DNA of 64,000 bases from Chryseobacterium elymi (GTDB lineage: Bacteria; Bacteroidota; Bacteroidia; Flavobacteriales; Weeksellaceae), in assembly GCF_003385495.1 (NCBI RefSeq), contig NZ_QNUH01000004.1:247847-311846 (forward strand), in the 5' to 3' direction. Of the stretch, positions 16,243 through 25,073 are shown one piece after another; within the stretch, counting starts at the first letter, position 1, and each line of letters begins with the position of its first letter. Made by a program: the position numbers and the translations under genes. The notes below the pieces were generated by a model, which worked only from the letters and a program-made list of their open reading frames with translations, was not told the DNA's origin and ran no database searches.

Positions 16243-17760
16243 TTGATAGTATCTTGTTATCGTATTCCTAAACTGATATTTAATTAAATTTTTTCCAGAA
16301 ATCACAAAGAAGAATTGATTAAACGCCAGCAAATTCGATATTTCAGTTTTTCTTTTCGTTTCAATATAGAAGCTTCCAAAGTATTCTTGTTTATCAGTAT
16401 TATACATGTCAATAACAGCTGAATTACTCCATGAATTTTTGGATTCATGTTTTCCCATTAAATTTGATTTGTTAAAAAATACTTTATTATAAGCCGTCCC
16501 AAGATCATTAACCTGCAGAGGAGGGGCGTTCATTTTATGTTTGCCGTCTTTAAGCTTGGTGGTGACAATTTGAGCAGTTTTTATAGTATCAATGGTATTT
16601 AACCTTCTTAACACGTCCAGGTTTTTGTTCAAAATGATAAACTGATTTCTATAAGAATAGCAATAAATGAACTCATCAGTTCCCATATTACCAATAAGCC
16701 TTCCATCTACATCGAATACGCCATCCCTTTGCTTTTCAAGAATATCAGGATATTGTTTAACCTTTGAAGCTTGCGCTAAATTCAATGATGCTATTACATA
16801 TTTTCGATTTCTACTATTTTGAGTTCTCAAAGCAAATTTTGTAGAGTCTATCACCGCCAATTGTGTGAAATAAGCATCTTTGTAACTGATCTCCTTTGCG
16901 ACGGAATCATCCAGCCTACCTCTATATATTACAGGCACACTTCCATCATAAAGGTAAAAGAATGGTGCACTAACTCTTAATTCCAAATTTTTGAAATTAT
17001 AATCAGCCTTGTCAAGCTGTATTTTTATTTGCTTCATTGATGACAGTGTTGTATCCAGTACTGTGAAAGTAAGCGGTGATGAATAGTTTCCCAAAAAGAT
17101 TCTATTCTTGTCAACACCTGCAAAATAATACGAATTAACTTTCAGATCATAACTGGCTGTTTTCACGATTGGATGAGGAAAGAATCTTCGTACAAAATTG
17201 TTTTCTCTTTTAATAATATGTTCCGAACTTAAAAATAATAAAACCACAACTCCACAGCTAATTATGATGGTAATAACTGAAATGGAGAGGGGTAAGGTAA
17301 ATTTTTTGAGTGGATTTTGTTTCCTCTCTCGGTAAAGAATAGCCGTAAAAATAAGTAACACTACCACTATATTAAAAATCAAGTGTTCGGTCCAGCCTAA
17401 CTTTTCTAATATTCCTCCACATGAACAAGGAACAAAGTCACTATATTTTAAAATAAGGTATATATAAATGGTAAAAGCAGACATTAGTCCTAACGAACCA
17501 TACAATGCAATTATCTGAGTATTGGGTAGACAAAGTAATAATGCAAGAAGCAGCTCGACAAATATTACGGCATAGGAAATAAACCCTGCATAAGCACTTA
17601 ACAATGGGGATTGTGCAAGCTGAACTTCAAAATTTTCAAAATCCAAAAGTTTACTCATAGCAGCATATACAAAAAGCAGTGCTATAAAATAAGCAACAAT
17701 ATTTGCATAGTCTTTTACTAAATACTTTTTCATCACAATCGGTTTAATCATTATATACAA
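16240..17760 (-). CDS. MauE-like redox membrane protein fused to a large extracytoplasmic domain
   Basis: The N-terminal part (about 12-145) of this 506-residue protein is a four-helix membrane domain of the MauE/DoxX-like type, with the Cys pair C112/C114 in VPCSCGG and the following WTEHLIFN. The stand-alone module B homolog shares ALYxSL, LMSxFTIY and VPCSCGG. A further membrane helix lies at about 155-177. The remaining 325 residues look like a beta-rich, propeller-like extracytoplasmic domain (DKNRIFLGNY, SSLAPFFYLYDG-like strands). MauE is needed, with the thioredoxin-like MauD, for maturation of the disulfide-rich subunit of methylamine dehydrogenase. By analogy this protein may handle disulfides of the peptide encoded just downstream. 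An ATG at residue 10 (17733) is an alternative start. Confidence 0.72.
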   Translation of the reverse strand: MYIMIKPIVMKKYLVKDYANIVAYFIALLFVYAAMSKLLDFENFEVQLAQSPLLSAYAGFISYAVIFVELLLALLLCLPNTQIIALYGSLGLMSAFTIYIYLILKYSDFVPCSCGGILEKLGWTEHLIFNIVVVLLIFTAILYRERKQNPLKKFTLPLSISVITIIISCGVVVLLFLSSEHIIKRENNFVRRFFPHPIVKTASYDLKVNSYYFAGVDKNRIFLGNYSSPLTFTVLDTTLSSMKQIKIQLDKADYNFKNLELRVSAPFFYLYDGSVPVIYRGRLDDSVAKEISYKDAYFTQLAVIDSTKFALRTQNSRNRKYVIASLNLAQASKVKQYPDILEKQRDGVFDVDGRLIGNMGTDEFIYCYSYRNQFIILNKNLDVLRRLNTIDTIKTAQIVTTKLKDGKHKMNAPPLQVNDLGTAYNKVFFNKSNLMGKHESKNSWSNSAVIDMYNTDKQEYFGSFYIETKRKTEISNLLAFNQFFFVISGKNLIKYQFRNTITRYYQ

Positions 17761-17864
17761 TCAAATTTCCAAAACCTTTTGTGAAAAAAAACATCTAGAA
17801 GGAGCTAATCTATTTCAAAAAAATGCTTTTTTATTATATTAAATTCCTGCTAGTAGGAATATTC

Positions 17865-18656
17865 TTAGCGATAATATAATATTTGTTTGAATCTAGGTAA
17901 TTTATCCAGAGATATTTTATAATGTTGATTAAATAATCTGTACAAATTTAAATAATCTCCGAATTGATTATTATATGCTACTTCCTTCAGGGTCATATCC
18001 GAAAAAAGAATATCCCGGTTTGCCCCGATCATCTTTTTTTTCATATAAAATTGATAGAACGTATCTTCGAGATAAATCTTACAATCTTTTTGAAACTGCT
18101 TATAATTCCTATTATACGATGTAACAAAGTCCATTAATGACCGTCCAACTTTTCCATCATATAAGTCCAAGAAACGGTCAATGTAATCAAGATCTTTGGG
18201 AATTATATCAATTAAAATCCTGGGTATCGTAAATTCATGTAACATAAAAGTTATGTTTTTACCATATGGATCGGTTGCAGCGATTCCGGTCAATAATGCG
18301 AAATTTGATGTCTTAGGATATTGGACATGGATAGGAATTATCTGATTTTTTACATTATCTTCAATCTGTTCAATTACAAATGAGAAACCCGATAAAATTT
18401 CATCATTTTTGGGTTTTTTAAAATTCTTTATTTTTCGTTCAATAACGCAAGACTTTCTAAATAAATCCAGTTCTGTAGGCAGAAATCCAGTTTTTTGAAA
18501 AAAATCAATATAATAATCCATGAGTTTATTCAACTGAAGTTGAATGACATCAATTCGATTAGTGTGAAAAGCAGGAAAGACCCAGGGAAGTGTTGCGAAC
18601 TCTTCAATAGCCTCCTTAACCGTTCTTTCAACCAGGGATAATAAATATGTGTTCAT
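17865..18656 (-). CDS. AraC-like regulator, module A
   Basis: This 263-residue cytoplasmic protein has a C-terminal region (about 205-258) that fits the second half of an AraC-type DNA-binding domain: DMTLKEVAYNNQFGDYLNLYRLFNQHYKISLDKL. This has the usual 'AY...F.D...F...F....G..P' spacing, with some erosion. The first helix-turn-helix is harder to see. The N-terminal 200 residues match no ligand-binding family I know. It lies upstream of the MauE/peptide pair on the same strand, about 100 nt away, and so probably regulates module A. It resembles RteC in size and helical make-up, which is an alternative assignment. Confidence 0.55.
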   Translation of the reverse strand: MNTYLLSLVERTVKEAIEEFATLPWVFPAFHTNRIDVIQLQLNKLMDYYIDFFQKTGFLPTELDLFRKSCVIERKIKNFKKPKNDEILSGFSFVIEQIEDNVKNQIIPIHVQYPKTSNFALLTGIAATDPYGKNITFMLHEFTIPRILIDIIPKDLDYIDRFLDLYDGKVGRSLMDFVTSYNRNYKQFQKDCKIYLEDTFYQFYMKKKMIGANRDILFSDMTLKEVAYNNQFGDYLNLYRLFNQHYKISLDKLPRFKQILYYR

Positions 18657-18782
18657 AATTATTGGCCAGTTAGTACAACAAATTTCTTATAGAAAAGAAA
18701 ATCCAATATTCTACTAAGTAATGAAATATTTTTGGTTTTCTAAAAAATATAAAATTATTGTATGAAGTAAATGCCATAAAAC

Positions 18783-18799
18783 ATATTGATAATCAATAT
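18783..18799. repeat. Palindrome downstream of mobC
   Basis: ATATTGAT-A-ATCAATAT (8-bp arms) in the 180-nt gap between the coupling protein gene and the AraC-like gene, followed by GTAG (18812-18815) and CTAC (18826-18829), which form a weak second hairpin. Possible operator or weak terminator; too AT-rich to decide. Confidence 0.4.
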
Positions 18800-18836
18800 A
18801 ATGCAAAACACTGTAGCATAACAATACTACATGCCA

Positions 18837-20837
18837 CTATTCCTTCTTTAGTAAATGAACTAAATCTGGATCATTTGCAATTCGCTCTAATTCTCTCTCA
18901 ATTATTCCAAGAATATCTAGTTTGACTTGCCTATAATTTTGCTCAATAACTTCTTTCATGCCATCTACTCCATTATCACCGGCGAAGGATAATATCTGCG
19001 GAATCTTTTTATATGCTTTGGTTTCAGCGGTTACCTTTTCATTATCCACGACGATCTCCGCGTGAAATATTTTTTGTTCGATACGTTCATCGAAATTATC
19101 GGAGACCGCGCCTACAAACATTCCTTGTGTTAAGGTCGAAATTTTTGAAGCTGGAATAAGACTATCTAACTGTGTAGAAATTGAAGTGGATTTATCGTTA
19201 CGATTGATAGTCATACTTTGGCGTTTTTGCAATACCTTCCCAAAGCGTTCCGATAGGCTTTTTGCTGTTTCTCCAACCACCTGCCCACTGAATATATTGC
19301 CGACGGTATTCTGGATGACCTTAGCTTCTTTATCACCATAATCACGTATTAACTGTGAAAAATCTTGAAATCCCAAGCAAACCGCCACTTTGTTACTTCT
19401 CGCAGTCGCGATAAGATTATCGAGTCCCCTGAAATAGATCGTGGGTAGCTCGTCAATAATAACCGAACTTTTTAATTGTCCTTTCTTATTAATGAGTTTT
19501 ACAATTCTTGAATTGTACAACCCCAATGCGGCAGAATAAATATTTTGCCTGTCTGGATTATTACCCACACATAAAATCTTAGGCTCTTCGGGATTGTTGA
19601 TATCCAGCGAAAAATCATCTCCGGTCATTACCCAATACAATTGCGGGCTTATCATTCTTGACAAGGGAATTTTTGCAGATGCTATTTGCCCTTGTAACTG
19701 ATCTTGCGCTCCTCCTTGCCATGCGTCCATGAAAGGTGACAAATAGTTCTCCAATTCAGGGTATGAGGTAAGAATAGTAAATACATCTTCATATCTTTTA
19801 TTCAGCAATTCTATTGCGTGAGGGAAAGTGCAGTACTTGCCATTATCATAGATTTTCAGATACCAGATAATGGCTGCTAGTAGAATAATGGGAGATTCGA
19901 CGAAAAAATCGCCCTGTTTTTGGATCCACGACCTATTTAGATTAAGCATTATGGTGTAAGCAGCCTCGTAAGCGTCCGAAATGTCAGTCATAAAATCTGG
20001 GTTAAGTGGGTTGCAACGGTGGCTTTTTCGTGGATCATCAAAGTTGATTACATAAAACTGTGGTTTGATTTTATATTTATCTGTATTCCTCAGTAAGTGA
20101 TTGTACGCAATGGTAGAAAGGTCGTCAAACTTGAAATCATAGATATACATTGAAAAACCTTTTTCAATTTGTTGTTTTATGTAATTGTTTACGACTGCAT
20201 ATGATTTACCAGATCCAGGTGTACCCAGTACAATCGTTGCTCGGAATGGATTTACAATATTTATCCAGCCATTGTTCCACTTTTGCTTATAGTAGAATTT
20301 TGTGGGAAGGTTCACTGAATATTCATTTTCCATCAATTTGGTTTCCTGTTGGAAACTTTCGTTTTCATTATTGAACACATCATCCATCAGATTATTCTTT
20401 AATAATCGACTTAACCAAATCCCACCTACCATCAATGAAATGTAACCCGTACTTGTCGTTAGAATGTATAAAAAGAAACCTATTTCGGGAGAAAGGAATA
20501 ATAAAGATGTGTTTAGAAAATATAGAACAGTTCCAACTATTAAAACGGCATTAATTTTTGTCCAGGTAATTTTTTCATTTTTTACACCTTTCGTTCCCAA
20601 ACAACTTAAGGCAAGCAGCAGGAATGCAAAAGCTTTGGTATAAAGGGTATGTGAAAATAAACCTACTGTCCTTTGGAAATTAGTCAAAATACGATTAACG
20701 ACCTCGATGGTCCACCCCTTATCAGCAAACGCACTGAAGCAAAACCAATAAAAATGCATAAGTATCAAAATAATACTCACTGCCCTCATAAAAGCAATAA
20801 TTTTTGCTAATCCTCTTAAATCGTCATCTCCTTGCAT
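18837..20837 (-). CDS. mobC: MobC coupling protein (TraG/VirD4-type T4CP)
   Basis: This 666-residue inner-membrane ATPase couples the relaxase-DNA complex to the type IV secretion channel. The N-terminus has four membrane helices (about 10-32, 62-82, 95-115, 118-140) with the YWFCF motif at 30-34 typical of Bacteroidota MobC. Walker A GTPGSGKS lies at 205-212, and Walker B is in SVIIDELPT (about 455-463). The TraM-recognition-like C-terminal region follows. It is on the strand opposite to mobA/mobB and separated from them by module A, whereas in related elements the three genes are usually contiguous. Upstream is an independent 550-nt stretch without a large gene. Confidence 0.93.
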   Translation of the reverse strand: MQGDDDLRGLAKIIAFMRAVSIILILMHFYWFCFSAFADKGWTIEVVNRILTNFQRTVGLFSHTLYTKAFAFLLLALSCLGTKGVKNEKITWTKINAVLIVGTVLYFLNTSLLFLSPEIGFFLYILTTSTGYISLMVGGIWLSRLLKNNLMDDVFNNENESFQQETKLMENEYSVNLPTKFYYKQKWNNGWINIVNPFRATIVLGTPGSGKSYAVVNNYIKQQIEKGFSMYIYDFKFDDLSTIAYNHLLRNTDKYKIKPQFYVINFDDPRKSHRCNPLNPDFMTDISDAYEAAYTIMLNLNRSWIQKQGDFFVESPIILLAAIIWYLKIYDNGKYCTFPHAIELLNKRYEDVFTILTSYPELENYLSPFMDAWQGGAQDQLQGQIASAKIPLSRMISPQLYWVMTGDDFSLDINNPEEPKILCVGNNPDRQNIYSAALGLYNSRIVKLINKKGQLKSSVIIDELPTIYFRGLDNLIATARSNKVAVCLGFQDFSQLIRDYGDKEAKVIQNTVGNIFSGQVVGETAKSLSERFGKVLQKRQSMTINRNDKSTSISTQLDSLIPASKISTLTQGMFVGAVSDNFDERIEQKIFHAEIVVDNEKVTAETKAYKKIPQILSFAGDNGVDGMKEVIEQNYRQVKLDILGIIERELERIANDPDLVHLLKKE

Positions 20838-20940
20838 ATCAACGTAATTAATGTTGCAAGCGAAAGTAATTGTGATGATTACCCGATTGTTAATGTGACC
20901 TTCATAGGCATTTAAAGGTTACTTTTGGCAAGATGTATTA

Positions 20941-21120
20941 ATGAAAATGAAAGAGATAGGATTCAATCTTTGTCAAAGATACTATGCACTTCATCGATTA
21001 GAGAAGAGAGGTCTTCAGACATGTAAGAACTATTGTAAAGATTATTTTGTGAAACTTCGACGCAGCAGAAACCTTATTTATCGTTTCACCAAATTAAGCC
21101 ATGAAAATGATAAGCTATAA
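20941..21120 (+). CDS. Possible small basic protein, 59 aa
   Basis: An open frame runs from ATG 20941 (MKMKEIGFNLCQRYYALHRL) to TAA 21118-21120. The product is strongly basic with several Cys and Tyr, and no family is recognised. It overlaps by about 35 nt a leftward frame of similar size, so at most one is likely to be real. It may also be a remnant. Confidence 0.2.
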   Translation: MKMKEIGFNLCQRYYALHRLEKRGLQTCKNYCKDYFVKLRRSRNLIYRFTKLSHENDKL

Positions 21121-21253
21121 ATTCAGCAATTAGAGGTTTATTCAATATTTCATTTGCAATATCCATATTCAATTTATTATCGAAATTTGGATATAATGGA
21201 CCTTTGCTAGGATAGAGCTTGAAGTTCTCTGGTACTCTGATTTCAGCTTTCAT
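21086..21253 (-). CDS. Possible small protein, 55 aa
   Basis: A leftward frame starts at ATG 21253 (MKAEIRVPENFKLYPSKG) and ends with TGA at 21086. Composition is protein-like (Pro, Asn, Ile, balanced charge) and it lies on the same strand as the DUF1896 and coupling-protein genes. No family is recognised. It overlaps the opposite-strand 59-residue frame; of the two I prefer this one. Confidence 0.3.
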   Translation of the reverse strand: MKAEIRVPENFKLYPSKGPLYPNFDNKLNMDIANEILNKPLIAEFIAYHFHGLIW

Positions 21254-21391
21254 ACATAAAGATAAAAAGAATAGTACTCTTTAAAAATCAATAATGACTT
21301 TACAAAGAAAAAACTGCTGATAATCTTAAAAATTAACAACAGTTTCTTCTTTTGTTTTCTGGTAATGTAGGGTTCCCTTTTGAAATTAGGA

Positions 21392-21835
21392 TTACGGAAT
21401 TAGGTTATTTTTTAACCAGACCGTAATATTATTCTTTAGATCTTGATAAAGATAATCATAGGAAGTACTATATGCAAAGTCATCCGTTAAATCATATTTT
21501 TTAAATACAAATTCACACTCTTTAAGCATTCTTAAAGCAAATGGTCTTAATTCTTCGTCCATGAAATAAGTATCGAATTCATAAATAATGACTTGTAATA
21601 CAGTGTTGAATTTGGAAAAGTATAGTCGCTCAAAAAGTATTGAATTTGCAATCTTTTCAGCTTCTTCTTCGTTGTTTTTTCCTTGCAGAGCCCCCTCATA
21701 AGCTTTGTATGCCCAATTTGAACGTTTGGAAATGAAATTTGAATCATAAGCTTTTTCAGGAAAGTTTGTATCCAGCAATTCCTGAAGGCTTGATCGAAAA
21801 TAAGACAAGTTTTTAACTAAAATATCCATACACAT
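21392..21835 (-). CDS. DUF1896 family protein
   Basis: This 147-residue cytoplasmic protein has the characteristic course of DUF1896: LSYFRSSLQELLDTNFPEKA near the start, FISKRSNWAYKAYEGAL, ILFERLYFSKFNTVLQVI, then EELRPFALRMLKECE and YDLTDDFAYS. The family is found almost only on Bacteroidota conjugative elements and plasmids and has no established function. It stands alone on the minus strand between the mobC region and module B. The first residues (MCMDILV) offer a second possible ATG at residue 3. Confidence 0.85.
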   Translation of the reverse strand: MCMDILVKNLSYFRSSLQELLDTNFPEKAYDSNFISKRSNWAYKAYEGALQGKNNEEEAEKIANSILFERLYFSKFNTVLQVIIYEFDTYFMDEELRPFALRMLKECEFVFKKYDLTDDFAYSTSYDYLYQDLKNNITVWLKNNLIP

Positions 21836-22051
21836 TAAATTTTGTGATTAATTGATGGATAAACTTAAAAAGGAAATTAATATCTTTTTAAACTAGGCAT
21901 CTATTGTCATCCAAAGGATAAACTTGACACTTGGGGACTTTAAATATTGGTACTTTGACTTTGATTTTGTTTAAGGCGTTTAAAATCAATTATTGAGAAT
22001 CACATTCGTTTAAATATGCATTGCGCACTGCATATAAACGAACCATAAAAT

Positions 22052-22300
22052 TTAATCTTTAATCCTCCATTGTCCCTGGTTTTTTGGTGGTGGATCGTCT
22101 TCTAGTGCTCCGCCCTCATCAACTTCACTTTGATAAATCTGTACTTGGTTAATGCTATCAGCACCAATCTTTCCTTCTTTAGCCATTGTTTTTAAACTTT
22201 CATTTTTTACTGCCATTACAGGTTCTTCATCTTCCTGCGTACAGGAGTGTATAATTACAATTCCCGCTAAAATTGAAATTATTGAGATAATCTTTTTCAT
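22052..22300 (-). CDS. Small lipoprotein, module B
   Basis: This 82-residue protein has an N-terminal signal with a lipobox (IIHSC, Cys at 20) followed by an acidic stretch (TQEDEEP). The short mature chain ends in a Pro- and Trp-containing tail (DDPPPKNQGQWRIKD). The acidic residues after the lipid-anchored Cys resemble the surface-export signal of Bacteroidota lipoproteins. It is divergently oriented to the TPR/AraC regulator of module B, 236 nt away. By size and place it is a counterpart of the small peptides at the other end of the module, but without the Cys pair. Function unknown. Confidence 0.65.
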   Translation of the reverse strand: MKKIISIISILAGIVIIHSCTQEDEEPVMAVKNESLKTMAKEGKIGADSINQVQIYQSEVDEGGALEDDPPPKNQGQWRIKD

Positions 22301-22379
22301 TGTAAATAGTTTTAAGAATTATCCCGGTCCCGGATATTAATAGAATTCTGATGTCGAAATTATAGGTCTTTCATGTGGT

Positions 22380-22415
22380 AGGAAAGCGTTAGTGGCGCTC
22401 TTTCCTGAATGCGCA
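22380..22415. repeat. Imperfect hairpin in the divergent gap of module B
   Basis: AGGAAAGCG pairs with CGCTCTTTCCT (2-nt bulge) around TTAGTGG, in the 260-nt gap between the small lipoprotein and the TPR/AraC regulator. Just beyond is the self-complementary GCACGTGC. This may be a regulator-binding region. Confidence 0.35.
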
Positions 22416-22532
22416 CGTGCTAATTCATGAATTCGCTCGCCTCAAAATATAACTAATGATGGTGACTGTGTGGACGTTAATCAATAAAAGAAGTACACAT
22501 AATGACCGTATTCATAATTGAGTGAATTTTTA

Positions 22533-22540
22533 TAATTTTG
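22533..22540 (+). promoter_or_regulatory. -7 element of the TPR/AraC regulator gene
   Basis: TAATTTTG matches TAnnTTTG. A transcript would begin near 22546, downstream of the first possible start codons at 22538/22541. This favours the ATG at 22562, which also gives a proper signal sequence. Confidence 0.45.
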
Positions 22541-22561
22541 ATGGTAAACTTTCCTATTTCC

Positions 22562-24319
22562 ATGAAAACCAAGGCTAGCCAATATTTTTTTATTCTATTA
22601 ACCATTTTTGGTGAATGCCTTTTTGCGCAAAAGACTGAGAAATTTAGTGATTACTATATACTGCGGAGAAATTATGAGGGCCTTCCTGAAAACGATTCCA
22701 GTGCTAAACCGTTCGTAGAAAAGTATATTGCAAAAGCGAAAAAGGAAAAAAATTATGAAAGGCTCGTAAGAGGTTATCTGGATGCTATATTATTTTCGCC
22801 GTCGCCAAACGACAAGCTTAAATTTGCAGATAGTACAATTTGGGCATCAAAAATGACAAGAGATCAAGGAATGATCAGTTCTGCGTATCTCGAAAAAGGG
22901 GTTGTCTATTATTTCCAGTTTAAAAAATATCAATTGGCATTGGACGAATTTCTTAGAGCATATGAATATTCAGTAGATGGAAACGATATCTTCTACCGGA
23001 ATAGGTTGTTATATTTTATTGGAATAGTAAAGAGTTATATTGGCTATTATGGCGATGCCTTAGAACACTTTAAGAAAACAAGCGCTTTTTTTCAGGCTGA
23101 ATCAAAAAAAAAGATGCATCCTAACTTACTGTACGCAAATATACGCGGCTATCTGAATAGTGTACATCAAATGGCCGTTTGTTACCGCAATCTTAAAGAT
23201 TACAAAACTGCAGATTCCCTAGTATCTATTGGACTATCTGAAACTTCTGGGAGTAAAGAGTATTTGCAGGAGTATGGGTATTTCTTAAAGGAACGGGGAA
23301 TAGCGGAGTTTAGAAAGAAGGAATATAAAAATGCGATTTCTTCACTGAGATCATCAATTGGTTCTATTTCTGCAGTAAACGATTTTGCTTGGATCACAGT
23401 TTGCTACTCTTTTATTGGCAAATCCTACCTTGCTAGTGGAAACAATCCTGCTGCGGTATTATATTTTCAAAAAGTCGATTCAGTGTTCCAAAAACATAAT
23501 TTCGTATTGCCAGAAGTGAGGGATAATTACGAATTGCTGATTAATCATTATAAAGATGAAAACAACATCCAACAGGAACTGTTTTATACAAGACAATTGT
23601 TAAAGGTTGATGCCTCTCTTTCCTTAGACTTTAGACATTTATTTTCTAAGCTTTACAAAGAATATGATACAAAAAGGTTGACCCAGGAAATGAAAAGATT
23701 AGAAAAAGAGTCCTCACGCGCCTCCTGGATTAACATCTCCATCTTTATATCGGCTGGTATTATAATAATTCTTACCGCTTTAAAATATAGGAAAAGGGAA
23801 TATCATATCCAGAAGAACTACAAAGCGCTCGAACAGATCATTCTTGCTAAAGAGGAGTATATCTCCTCGCATATTCCTACTAAACAGAAGGAGTATGATA
23901 GGCAGGATCTTAACGAAAGCCTTAAAGATGGCATTCTGTATAAGTTAACGCAATTCGAAAGAAAACAGGAATTTTTAGAGGAAGGTCTTACCATCGCAAA
24001 ATTAGCCACTAAATTTGATACAAATGTAAAATATCTCTCTCAAATAATTAATGACCACAAGGGAATGAACTTCAGCAAATATTTGATTGCGCTGCGAATT
24101 GGGTACATTACTGAAAAACTATATAAGGACCGAAAATTCCTTACTTATAAAATTACAACTCTTGCGGAAAAATGTGGTATTGCTTCCAGATCCAACTTTT
24201 CAAAGCTTTTTCAGGAAATTAATGGCATCCGCCCTACAGATTTTATCAAAAACCGACAAAAAGACCTGGCTATGAATGATTCTATTAATAAAACTGATTC
24301 ATTCAATGGTATAAATTAA
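22562..24319 (+). CDS. TPR-containing membrane regulator with C-terminal AraC domain, module B
   Basis: The start at 22562 (MKTKASQYFFILLTIFGECLFAQ) gives a signal peptide of about 23 residues; the upstream codons lie within the likely promoter. A periplasmic part of about 350 residues is built of TPR-like helices (AFLEKGVVYYFQFKKYQLALDEF-type repeats). A membrane helix (about 390-410, INISIFISAGIIIILTALKY) and a cytoplasmic AraC-type DNA-binding domain (last about 110 residues: TIAKLATKFDTNVKYLS, ITTLAEKCGIASRSNFSKLF) follow. Such proteins pass an external signal directly to DNA. It lies upstream of the sigma/FecR pair, adding a second regulatory layer. A homolog of the same layout lies on the chromosome at 54278-55900. 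Confidence 0.85.
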   Translation: MKTKASQYFFILLTIFGECLFAQKTEKFSDYYILRRNYEGLPENDSSAKPFVEKYIAKAKKEKNYERLVRGYLDAILFSPSPNDKLKFADSTIWASKMTRDQGMISSAYLEKGVVYYFQFKKYQLALDEFLRAYEYSVDGNDIFYRNRLLYFIGIVKSYIGYYGDALEHFKKTSAFFQAESKKKMHPNLLYANIRGYLNSVHQMAVCYRNLKDYKTADSLVSIGLSETSGSKEYLQEYGYFLKERGIAEFRKKEYKNAISSLRSSIGSISAVNDFAWITVCYSFIGKSYLASGNNPAAVLYFQKVDSVFQKHNFVLPEVRDNYELLINHYKDENNIQQELFYTRQLLKVDASLSLDFRHLFSKLYKEYDTKRLTQEMKRLEKESSRASWINISIFISAGIIIILTALKYRKREYHIQKNYKALEQIILAKEEYISSHIPTKQKEYDRQDLNESLKDGILYKLTQFERKQEFLEEGLTIAKLATKFDTNVKYLSQIINDHKGMNFSKYLIALRIGYITEKLYKDRKFLTYKITTLAEKCGIASRSNFSKLFQEINGIRPTDFIKNRQKDLAMNDSINKTDSFNGIN

Positions 24320-24423
24320 GCATCGTTTCCGCGTCTTTGTTAAGAGTAATTACTGTCAATCTTTTGCATAAATTTTTTGGTTATGAAAAATAATCAGTAA
24401 TTTTATATTACTTGACCCCCTGA

Positions 24424-25011
24424 ATGATGAAGAACTTGGAAAATATGACGCAGGATTTTTTGGCGCTAAGATTTGCAGAAGGGGATCAATATGCTTTTAG
24501 CGAAATCTTCCATAAATTCCAGCCAGCACTTGTCTTCTTTGCCAACAGACTTATATCATCTTATAATCTTAATGATGCTGAAGAAATTGTTCAGGACATA
24601 TTTGTAAAACTCTACGAAAAAAGAACTTCTTTCAAAACGCTGGAGAGCGTAAAGGCTTTTCTCTATATATCTGCTAAAAATGCGTGCCTGAACAGGATAG
24701 CGAAAGAGAAAGTGCGACTACGGCGCTTTGACCATTACATAGCATCGTTTGATGAATCAGAAGATAACATTTTGAAAAACATTATCTATTCTGAATTAAT
24801 AAGGGAAATCAGCTCCGAAATTGATTTATTGCCCACAAAATGCGCGCAGATAATGAAACAGTTTTTTGAAGAAGATAAGAATGCAAAAGAAATTGCTGAG
24901 GATCTTAATATAACTGTAAGTACGGTCAAAGCTCAAAAAGCCAGAGCGATTTCTATCCTCAAAAAGAGGCTCAGCGGTGCTGGAATAGCATTTTTATTAA
25001 TTAATTTATAA
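24424..25011 (+). CDS. ECF sigma factor, module B
   Basis: This 195-residue sigma factor has region 2 (about 20-90: FSEIFHKFQPALVFFANRL, then NDAEEIVQDIFVKLYEKR) and region 4 (about 130-185: NAKEIAEDLNITVSTVKAQKARAISILKK). It belongs to the FecI-like ECF group paired with FecR anti-sigma factors; the anti-sigma gene follows 62 nt downstream. Region 2 is closer to the canonical pattern than in the module A sigma factor, so the modules are not recent copies. The start is one of two consecutive ATGs at 24424 and 24427. Confidence 0.92.
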   Translation: MMKNLENMTQDFLALRFAEGDQYAFSEIFHKFQPALVFFANRLISSYNLNDAEEIVQDIFVKLYEKRTSFKTLESVKAFLYISAKNACLNRIAKEKVRLRRFDHYIASFDESEDNILKNIIYSELIREISSEIDLLPTKCAQIMKQFFEEDKNAKEIAEDLNITVSTVKAQKARAISILKKRLSGAGIAFLLINL

Positions 25012-25073
25012 TTTTTTAAAATTCTTTTAGTCCTGTAGTACCTGTTTCCTGTTTCTATAGAAAAAAAGGACGA

